Source: Streptomyces sp. ISL-11
GTDB lineage: Bacteria > Actinomycetota > Actinomycetes > Streptomycetales > Streptomycetaceae
Direction of reading: 5' to 3'
DNA length: 64,000 nucleotides
NCBI RefSeq assembly: GCF_018614525.1
Contig: NZ_JAGGOL010000017.1
Coordinates: 62,001-126,000 of the forward strand
Position 1 is the stretch's first letter; every line of letters starts with the position of its first letter. Made by a program: the position numbers and the translations under genes. The notes below the pieces were generated by a model that saw only the letters and a program-made list of their open reading frames with translations, did not search any database and was not told the DNA's origin. This document shows, piece after piece, positions 57,401 through 64,000 of this stretch.

Positions 57401-60226
57401 ATGACCATGACCTCGCCAAGGGTCGGCACCGGCGGGCACACCGATCGGCTGTGGGAGCGCGACACCGTCCTGAGCCGGATGACGGCACTGGCCTGCCGGG
57501 TGGAGGGGGGTGCCGGGGGCCTACTGGTGATCCGCGGCGGCACCGGCACCGGCCGCACGACCCTGCTCGAATCGTTCGCCCGGGACGAGGCGCACCGTGG
57601 GACGGCCGTCCTCGGCGCCCGCTGCTCCGCCGACGAGTCGGACGCCGGCCACGGTGCCGTACTCCAGCTCTTCGAGAGCGAACTCCAGTCCGTACCGGGC
57701 CGTCCACCGGCCGTCGGCCGCGAGCACCGGGGCAGATCCCTGCACGGCGACGACCTGCCGTCCCGGCTGTGGAGACTGCTCCGGTCCAAGGCCTCGGCAG
57801 GGCCCGTCCTGCTCGCCGTGGACGACATCCATCTGGCCGACGCGCCCTCACGGCGCTGGCTCGCCCAGGTCGCCCGCCGGCTGGACCGACTGCCCGTCCT
57901 GCTCGCCGTGACCGAGCGGTGGCAGTACGACCTCGTCCCGCCGGCCCCCGCCTTCGCCCACGTCGTCGGGCAGTCCCCCGCCCACCTGTGCACGCTCAAG
58001 CCGCTCGGCCCGGCCGCCTCCGCGTCACTGGTCCGCACCGCCCTCGGAGAAGAGACCCCGAACTCGCTGACAGCGGACTGCCATCGCGTCAGCGGCGGCA
58101 ACCCGATGCTGCTGCACGCGCTTCTCTCCGACCTGCGCGAGATCACCGCCGACGGCACACACGCGTCCCGCCTGCCCGAAAGCTGCGCGGAACTCCACCC
58201 GGGCATGTTCGCCGGCGCGGTGGCCCGGTGGCTGAACAGCTGCGGCCCACGGACAGCGGACACCGCCCGCGCGTTCGCCGAGCTCCAGGACGAGGACGAC
58301 GCCCTCGCGCTGCTGCCTCAGGTGACCGGATGCGACCCGGTGCGCGTGCCCGGCTGGGCCGCCGAAGTCGCGCGTCAGGGGCTCCTCCGGCACTGTCCGG
58401 CGGCCGGTCGCGCGGCCTTCGCCCACCCCCTGCTGCGGGAGGCGGTGACGGACTCCTGGCACGCGCACCAGCGCACGGAGGTGCGCCGGCACACCGCGGA
58501 ACTGCTCCACCACCGTGGCGATCCGGTGGAGGCGGTGGCGCGCCATCTGCTGCCGGTGCCCGCCGTCGGAGCTCCCTGGGCCGCGGACGTGCTGGTCGAC
58601 GCCGCCGGCCGGGCGGTCCGCGACGGAAGGACGGACGACGCCGTGGCCGCCCTGCGGCGGGCGCTGGCCGAGCCCCTGTCCGCCCGGCGGCGGGGCGACG
58701 TGCTCACCGAGCTCGGCTGCCTCGAGGTCCCGGCCGAACGGGCCGCCGGCGTACGGCATCTCGCCGAGGCGCTCCGCCTGCAGCAGCGCGACGGCGGGAA
58801 GGTGCGGGCCGCCACCACCCTCGGTACGGCCCTGGTCGCCCGCGGCGAGGTGCAAACCGCCCTGGAGGTACTGAGCGACCTCTCCGAGGCGTTCGCGGAC
58901 TCCACGGATCTGGCGCACGCGGCGCAGGCCGCGACCGCCCTGATCTCCTCGCACGACGGCGGCACCTGGCTCCAGGTCGTGGCCCAGCTCAGGCGCGCCG
59001 AGGAACGGTCCCCCGGCGGACTGGCACCGACGGCACTGGCCCTGCTCACCGAATACGACGCGACCGCCGGGCGGTTGTCGGCACGCGAGGTCATGGAGCG
59101 CGTCCGGACGCTCACGGCCGTCCCGCTCGATCCGCTGCTCGAACCGTATCTCCTGGCATCCGCCGCGACCCTGGCCCAATGGGCGGACCAACTGGGGGAA
59201 GCCGACCGGCTGGTGGCACGCGGGCTCGCCGCCTACCGGCCACCGCTCCTGCACCCCGCTCACCAGAGTCTGCTGAGCGTACAGGCGGAGGGCGAGGTGA
59301 TGCGTGGCCGCTACGACGTCCTGCTCGCGGCCCGTCCTCTGTGGCCGGCGGCCCCGGAGCGGCGGACGGACCCCTACCCGGGCAACATCCACCTCCGGTC
59401 CCAGGCCCTCATCGCCCTGACCGAGACCGGGCGGCTGTCCGACGCCGAACGGCTCGCCGACACCGTCGCCGCTCGCGGGCCGCACGGTTCCTGGGAGTGG
59501 AGCGAATTCCTCTACGCGCGGGGACTGTTGCGCAGCGCCGCGGGAGACCCCGCCGGCGCCCTCCCCGACCTGTTGGAATGTGGTCGGCGGCAGTCCGCCC
59601 GGGAGTCGGTGAGCCCGATCGTGACGCCCTGGCGGTCCGCCGCCGCCGATTGCCATGTGGCCCTGGGTTCCGCCGAGCACGCGGTGCCGCTCGCCGAGGA
59701 GGAACTACGGCTCGCCCGGATCTGGGGCACCCCGCGCACCATGGGCCGGGCCCTGCGGGCCCTGGCCGTGTCCCTCGGCGGCCGGCACGGCCTGGAGCTC
59801 GCCGAGCAGGCGGTGGAAACCCTCCGCGGCGCGGCGGAGCCGCTCCCCGAACTCGTCCCGGCGCTCATCTCGCTCGGGCAGGCTCTGCACGACTCCGGCC
59901 AGCGTCAACAGGCCCGCGACGTACTGCGGGAGGCGGCGCAGCAAGCCGAATGGCTCGGCGCCGCACGAGCCCGGCTGACGGCGGAACAGGCCCTGCGGCG
60001 GTGCGGGGCCCGGCGGTTGCGGGCGCAGCATACGGGCGCGAGCGCGCTCACCTCTTCCGAGCGGCGCATCGCGCAGCTGGCCGCGACGGGGCACAGCAAC
60101 AAGGAAGCGGCGGAGTTGCTGCATCTCGCCGTGCGTACGGTGGAGACCCATCTGACGCACTGCTACCGCAAGCTCGGCATCCGCCGCCGCGCGGACCTGC
60201 CGGCCGCGCTCGGAGACACACCGTAG
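57401..60226 (+). CDS. Large LuxR-family (LAL-type) transcriptional regulator
   Basis: This 941-residue protein has an N-terminal AAA-type ATPase with the Walker A-like GGTGTGRTTL at about residue 46 and a Walker B-like LLAVDDIH. A long helical TPR-like middle follows, then a C-terminal LuxR helix-turn-helix (LTSSERRIAQLAATGHSNKE, TVETHLTHCYRKLG) at about 880-935. It is divergent from the NRPS/PKS operon and is very probably its pathway activator. Two in-frame ATG codons lie close together (57401, 57407). Confidence 0.92.
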   Translation: MTMTSPRVGTGGHTDRLWERDTVLSRMTALACRVEGGAGGLLVIRGGTGTGRTTLLESFARDEAHRGTAVLGARCSADESDAGHGAVLQLFESELQSVPGRPPAVGREHRGRSLHGDDLPSRLWRLLRSKASAGPVLLAVDDIHLADAPSRRWLAQVARRLDRLPVLLAVTERWQYDLVPPAPAFAHVVGQSPAHLCTLKPLGPAASASLVRTALGEETPNSLTADCHRVSGGNPMLLHALLSDLREITADGTHASRLPESCAELHPGMFAGAVARWLNSCGPRTADTARAFAELQDEDDALALLPQVTGCDPVRVPGWAAEVARQGLLRHCPAAGRAAFAHPLLREAVTDSWHAHQRTEVRRHTAELLHHRGDPVEAVARHLLPVPAVGAPWAADVLVDAAGRAVRDGRTDDAVAALRRALAEPLSARRRGDVLTELGCLEVPAERAAGVRHLAEALRLQQRDGGKVRAATTLGTALVARGEVQTALEVLSDLSEAFADSTDLAHAAQAATALISSHDGGTWLQVVAQLRRAEERSPGGLAPTALALLTEYDATAGRLSAREVMERVRTLTAVPLDPLLEPYLLASAATLAQWADQLGEADRLVARGLAAYRPPLLHPAHQSLLSVQAEGEVMRGRYDVLLAARPLWPAAPERRTDPYPGNIHLRSQALIALTETGRLSDAERLADTVAARGPHGSWEWSEFLYARGLLRSAAGDPAGALPDLLECGRRQSARESVSPIVTPWRSAAADCHVALGSAEHAVPLAEEELRLARIWGTPRTMGRALRALAVSLGGRHGLELAEQAVETLRGAAEPLPELVPALISLGQALHDSGQRQQARDVLREAAQQAEWLGAARARLTAEQALRRCGARRLRAQHTGASALTSSERRIAQLAATGHSNKEAAELLHLAVRTVETHLTHCYRKLGIRRRADLPAALGDTP

Positions 60227-60327
60227 GCAGTGTCCGGCGGATCGTCGGCTACGGGCTTTCCCTGCCGCCTGCGGGCGCGTACTCGAGCTCCCCCAGCGGT
60301 AGCCGGGGGAGCCTGAGGACACCGCCG
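60226..60327. repeat. Dispersed intergenic repeat, copy B, with inverted ends
   Basis: The element starts GGCAGTGTCC and ends GGACACCGCC, near-perfect inverted ends with one mismatch. Its first 49 bases match copy A near 13802. It fills most of the gap between the convergent regulator and MscS genes, which would suit a small non-autonomous element. Confidence 0.6.
60287..60312. terminator. Hairpin within repeat copy B
   Basis: GCTCCCCC (60287-60294) pairs with GGGGGAGC (60305-60312) across a 10-base loop, between convergent genes; likely terminator in both directions. Confidence 0.6.
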
Positions 60328-60369
60328 CGCAGCGGTGGTGCGCACGACACGGGCCGCAGCACCCGCCGC

Positions 60370-61467
60370 TCAGCCCACCGTGCCGGCGCGGTCCGCCGCG
60401 GCGTCGGGCGACACGCGCGGGTGCGGGATCACGGCCTCCCCGTACTGCTGCAGGGAGACGGTCCGGGCGGGGGAGGGGATGCGGATGCCCTCGGCGCGGT
60501 ACCGCTGGTGCAGGCGCTTGATGAACTCGTGCTTGACGCGGTACTGGTCACTGAACTCGCCGACACCGAGGATCACCGTGAGGCCGATCCGGGAGTCCCC
60601 GAACGTGTGGAAGCGGACGGCCGGCTCGTGATCGGGGTCGGCGCCGGGGACGTCCTTCATGACGCGCTCGACGACCTCGTTGGTGATGCGTTCGACCTGT
60701 TCCAGGTCGCTGTCGTAGCCGACGCCCACCTGCACCGTGACGGACAGCCTCTGTTCGGGCCGGGTGAAGTTGGTCATGTTCGTGCCGGCGAGCTTGGCGT
60801 TGGGGATGATGACCAGGTTGTTCGAGAGCTCCTCCACCACCGTGATGCGCCAGTTGATGTCGCGGACGTAGCCCTCCTCACCGCTGCTGAGCTGGATGTA
60901 GTCGCCGGGCTGTACCGTCTTCGAGACGAGGATGTGCACGCCCGCGAAGAGGTTCGCCAGCGTGTCCTTCAGCGCCAGGGCGATCGCCAGACCGCCCACG
61001 CCGAGGGCGGTGAGCAGCGGGGCGATGGATATGCCGAGGGTCTGCAGGATGACGAGGAAGCCCATCGACAGCACCGCGATGCGCGTGATGTTGACGAATA
61101 TCGTGGCCGACGCGGCCACACCGGATCTGGACTGCGCCATCGACTGCACCAGGCCGCTGACCACCCGGGCGGCGGTGAGCGTGGCGGTCAGCATGACGAG
61201 GGCCGTCAGGACCTGATTGACGGTGTGTCCGACCTGGTGGGTCAGTGGGAGGGCCGCGGCGGCCGACGCCACGCCGGCCGCCACCGCGGACCAGGGGACG
61301 AGCGTGCGCAGCACGTCGACGATGATGTCGTCGCCGCTCCACTTGGTCCTGCGGGCCCGCTCGCCGAGCCAGCGCAGGATGACCCGCAGGACGAGGGCCA
61401 GCGCCAGCCCGGCGGCGAGCGCGATGCCGGCCGCGATGGCGTCGTGCAGCGTCAGATCCCGGGTCAC
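60370..61467 (-). CDS. MscS-family small-conductance mechanosensitive channel
   Basis: This 365-residue membrane protein has several N-terminal helices, then the pore-lining MscS segment GVGGLAIALALKDTLANLF, followed by the beta domain with QPGDYIQLSSGEEGYVRDIN and VIIPNAKLAGTNMTNFTRPE. It opens under membrane tension to release solutes during osmotic downshock. GTG start at 61467. It stands alone and converges with the pathway regulator. Confidence 0.92.
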   Translation of the reverse strand: MTRDLTLHDAIAAGIALAAGLALALVLRVILRWLGERARRTKWSGDDIIVDVLRTLVPWSAVAAGVASAAAALPLTHQVGHTVNQVLTALVMLTATLTAARVVSGLVQSMAQSRSGVAASATIFVNITRIAVLSMGFLVILQTLGISIAPLLTALGVGGLAIALALKDTLANLFAGVHILVSKTVQPGDYIQLSSGEEGYVRDINWRITVVEELSNNLVIIPNAKLAGTNMTNFTRPEQRLSVTVQVGVGYDSDLEQVERITNEVVERVMKDVPGADPDHEPAVRFHTFGDSRIGLTVILGVGEFSDQYRVKHEFIKRLHQRYRAEGIRIPSPARTVSLQQYGEAVIPHPRVSPDAAADRAGTVG

Positions 61468-61731
61468 CGGCTTCCCTCCTGCGTCGCGGAGAGCGGAGCG
61501 GCCGCGTCGTACGCCACCGGATGTGCCGAGTAATGGTTCGTCAACTTCTACCTGCCTGTCCTGACGGATCGTGATCGCCCCTGGTCACGGTGGTGAACCC
61601 GGCGCGAGAAGTCATCCTGCACCACCCCCCGTCCGCCCTCGCACGCCCGGGTGGTCCCGGACGCACGGGCCTGCCGGCGCACCGCACCGCAGCCCCCGCG
61701 GGCCCCGTGCCGGTGAACGTCTTCCGGGCCG

Positions 61732-62268
61732 TCAGCTCTCCACCGTCTGCACCTGCGGCGGATGGCCGTTCCACGTGACGAACACCGAGGTGGTCCGGGT
61801 GCCGGACACGAAGTCCACCCGGATCCAGGCGCTCTGCTTCCACACCCGCATCTGCCAGCCCTCCTCCGGCGTCGCCGAGACCAGCGCGGCCGAGTCCCCG
61901 CCGAGATCGAAGACCACCTGCCCGCCCCGGACCGGATAGTTCTTCACCTCTCCCGCGCCCGGCGAGGACGAGGTCTCGGAACTCCGCGCGGTCCCGATCC
62001 CGGACGTGGGCGAGGGCGGGGCGCTCTGCGGGGACGGTGCCGTGGGGGCCGGGGGAGAGGGCGAGGCCGACGGCTGCGGCACGTGGGCCGAGGGTGCCGA
62101 ACGGCCCGCCGCCGGCGCCGCGGTGCCGGAGATCGGCAGCGCGCGCGGCGGCTCGTAGGCCGTGCCCGCCAGCACGGTACGCACCCCGTACCAGGACACC
62201 GCCATGGCGGCCGCGGTCGCCAGTGCCCACGCCAGGGCCTGCATGATTCCTCGCCTCACCTGGCTCAT
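61732..62268 (-). CDS. Proline-rich membrane-anchored protein of unknown function
   Basis: This 178-residue protein has one N-terminal hydrophobic helix (ALAWALATAAAMAVSWYGV), a long Pro/Ser/Ala-rich linker (about 55-105) and a C-terminal domain with VVFDLGGDSAALVSATPEEGW and VFVTWNGHPP. This suggests an outward-facing anchored domain. It is divergent from a response regulator gene only 33 bases away, so it may be controlled by, or sense for, that two-component system. ATG 62244 is an alternative start. Confidence 0.7.
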   Translation of the reverse strand: MSQVRRGIMQALAWALATAAAMAVSWYGVRTVLAGTAYEPPRALPISGTAAPAAGRSAPSAHVPQPSASPSPPAPTAPSPQSAPPSPTSGIGTARSSETSSSPGAGEVKNYPVRGGQVVFDLGGDSAALVSATPEEGWQMRVWKQSAWIRVDFVSGTRTTSVFVTWNGHPPQVQTVES

Positions 62269-62301
62269 AGTGCCTCACTCGAATGGCGTACGGTGCGGGC
62301 C

Positions 62302-63042
62302 ATGGCAAGACTGCTCGTAGTCGAGGACGATCCGTTCGTACGCTCCGCCCTCATCCGGCAGCTGACCGAGGCCTCGCACACCGTACGCAGCGTCGGCACC
62401 GCCCTCGAAGCCCTGCGGGAAGTGGCACAGGTCGGCTTCGACCTGGTCATTCTCGATCTGGGGCTGCCCGATCTCGACGGGGCGCAGGCGCTGAAGATGC
62501 TGCGCGGCATCACCGACGTACCGGTCATCGTGGCCACCGCGCGGGACGACGAAGCGGAGATCATCCGGCTGCTCACCGACGGTGCCGACGACTACCTGAT
62601 CAAGCCGTTCTCCGTGGCGCATCTCACCGCGCGCATGGCCGCCGTGCTGCGCCGTACGGGCAGGGGCGGCGGCGCGGCCGGCGAAGCGGTACCGTCCGCG
62701 GCGCTGCGGGTCGGCGGCCTGTCGGTCGACCCGCTGCGCCGGCTGGCGGAACTCGACGGCGCCGTCCTGGGCCTGACCCGGCGTGAGTTCGACCTCCTCG
62801 CCTATCTGGCCGGCCGCCCGGGTGTCGTCGTACCGCGCAAGGAACTCCTCGCCGAGGTCTGGCAGCAGTCGTACGGCGACGACCAGACCATCGACGTCCA
62901 CCTGTCCTGGCTGCGCCGCAAGCTGGGCGAGACCGCCGCCAGGCCCCGCTATCTGCACACCGTCCGCGGGGTCGGGGTGAAGCTCGAACCCCCCGAGGCA
63001 CCGCCCACGGCGCCCGCGGAGGAGCCCTTGGAGCAGACGTGA
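62302..63042 (+). CDS. OmpR-family response regulator
   Basis: This 246-residue protein has a receiver domain with VVEDD and the phosphoacceptor Asp52 in VILDLGLPDLDG, the switch Thr/Ala region IVATARDD, and Lys in YLIKPF. Its C-terminal winged helix contains LTRREFDLLAYLAG and IDVHLSWLRRKLG. The stop overlaps the kinase GTG as GTGA, so the pair is co-translated. Confidence 0.93.
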   Translation: MARLLVVEDDPFVRSALIRQLTEASHTVRSVGTALEALREVAQVGFDLVILDLGLPDLDGAQALKMLRGITDVPVIVATARDDEAEIIRLLTDGADDYLIKPFSVAHLTARMAAVLRRTGRGGGAAGEAVPSAALRVGGLSVDPLRRLAELDGAVLGLTRREFDLLAYLAGRPGVVVPRKELLAEVWQQSYGDDQTIDVHLSWLRRKLGETAARPRYLHTVRGVGVKLEPPEAPPTAPAEEPLEQT

Positions 63043-64000
63043 GATGGGCACTCATCAGGGTCTCGCTGGCCGTCACCGTGATGGTGGTGCTGGCCTTCGC
63101 CGTACCGCTCGGGCTGGTGGTCAAGGAGCTGGCCCGCGACCGCGCCTTCGCCGACGCCGAACGCCAGGCGGCCCAGATCCGGCCCGCCCTCGCCATCACC
63201 ACCGACCGCGACCAGCTGGAACGGGCGGTCGCCAGCTCGCAGGCCGGCGGGGACGAGCGGATGGCCGTCCACGTACCGGGCCGGGACGGCCCGCAGCGGA
63301 AGGCGAGTGCCGAGGCAGGGGACCCGGGTGAGCCGTACGCCATCGGACACCGCCGGGCCGACGCGCGTGACGTGGAGACCGCCCGCCGCGGCCGCTCCGC
63401 CGTCACCGCCGTGCCCGGCGGCTACGCCCTGCTCCAGCCGACGGCCCTGAGCACCGGCGCGTTCGCGGTGGTCGAGGTCTACGTGCCGCACCGCGCGGTC
63501 GTCAACGGGGTCACCACCTCCTGGGCGATCCTCACCGCCGTGGGCCTCGGCCTGATCGCCGGCTCCCTCGCCACCGCCGACCGCCTCGGCCAGCGCCTGG
63601 TCCGCCCGGCGGAGCGGCTCGCCAAGGCCGCCGCCGAGCTGGGGGAGGGGAAGCTGGGCGTGCGCGTACGGGAGGACGGCCCGGCGGAACTGCGCGCCGC
63701 GGCCGTCGCGTTCAACTCCATGGCCGACAAGATCGTGCGGCTGCTCTCCAACGAACGCGAGCTCGCCGCCGACCTCTCGCACCGGCTGCGCACCCCGCTC
63801 ACCGTCCTGCGCCTCAACACGGCCTCGCTCGGGGACGGCCCGGCCGCCGACCAGACCCGCGCCGCCGTCGCCCAGCTGGAGAGCGAGGTCGACCAGCTGA
63901 TCCGCGCCGCCCGCGAGCAGGGCGAGCGCGCGGCGCGGCCCACCCTCGGCTGCGACGCCTGCGAAGTGATCCGCGGCCGGATGGACTTCTGGTCCGCGCT
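63039..64000 (+). CDS. Sensor histidine kinase, cut by the window end
   Basis: The gene starts at GTG 63039 and runs off the window. It has an N-terminal membrane helix (VSLAVTVMVVLAFAVPLGLVV), an extracellular region of about 120 residues and a second helix (SWAILTAVGLGLIAGSLA). A HAMP-like linker (LVRPAERLAKAAAELGEGKL) and the phosphoacceptor box LSHRLRTPLTVLRL follow. The ATP-binding domain lies outside the window. It is the partner of the preceding response regulator. Confidence 0.9.
   Translation, partial: MRWALIRVSLAVTVMVVLAFAVPLGLVVKELARDRAFADAERQAAQIRPALAITTDRDQLERAVASSQAGGDERMAVHVPGRDGPQRKASAEAGDPGEPYAIGHRRADARDVETARRGRSAVTAVPGGYALLQPTALSTGAFAVVEVYVPHRAVVNGVTTSWAILTAVGLGLIAGSLATADRLGQRLVRPAERLAKAAAELGEGKLGVRVREDGPAELRAAAVAFNSMADKIVRLLSNERELAADLSHRLRTPLTVLRLNTASLGDGPAADQTRAAVAQLESEVDQLIRAAREQGERAARPTLGCDACEVIRGRMDFWSA

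Overview
The window is very GC-rich actinobacterial DNA. Gene content points to Streptomyces: an EshA-type encapsulin operon for 2-methylisoborneol, an F420-dependent oxidoreductase, dispersed intergenic repeats, and several secondary-metabolite loci.

Layout. (1) 1-5148: the 3' part of a RiPP-type operon. It holds a truncated upstream gene, a methyltransferase fused to a PqqD-like recognition domain, a YcaO/TfuA pair (peptide thioamidation type), a PhyH-family dioxygenase and a papain-like peptidase, tightly spaced or overlapping. A membrane protein follows. No convincing precursor peptide is visible; it probably lies left of the window. (2) 6175-9562: a zone of broken genes. An isocitrate lyase gene is cut just after its catalytic KKCGH motif and joined to an unrelated fragment. 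Its divergent XRE regulator has lost its middle and carries what looks like a small inversion. A cytochrome P450 has two frameshifts. (3) 9675-19595: ordinary chromosome, with DedA, MFS, GabD1, UdgX, an Rv2629-like protein, an F420 enzyme, a HAD hydrolase, an endonuclease III-like protein, CsbD, a small Rho-N-like protein and a DUF6328-like membrane protein. (4) 19764-27614: two huge adjacent genes (1210 and 1404 aa) of unknown function. (5) 27651-28643: dhaK without dhaL or dhaM. (6) 29115-32917: encapsulin shell, 2-methylisoborneol synthase and geranyl diphosphate C-methyltransferase. (7) 33085-60226: a seven-gene minus-strand NRPS/PKS operon with a divergent LuxR-type regulator. (8) 60370-64000: an MscS channel, a proline-rich membrane protein and a two-component system cut by the window end.

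How they work together. The NRPS/PKS operon matches the logic of epoxyketone proteasome-inhibitor pathways. A peptide containing a predicted threonine is passed to a KS-AT-C-methyltransferase-ACP-TE module, and an unusual acyl-CoA-dehydrogenase-like flavoprotein is present as a candidate warhead enzyme. It also has features I do not associate with the known pathways: an adenylation-less first module plus a free-standing adenylation protein, one-and-a-half condensation domains in each of two modules, and an asparagine-synthetase-like enzyme whose glutaminase cysteine is serine. In the 2-MIB operon, the methyltransferase makes 2-methyl-GPP, and the cyclase is the expected cargo of the cyclic-nucleotide-binding encapsulin.

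The strongest candidates for something undescribed are the recognition-domain/methyltransferase RiPP operon, the epoxyketone-like operon with its odd domain layout, and the giant gene pair. All assignments come from reading the sequence and remembered family motifs; no database search was run.
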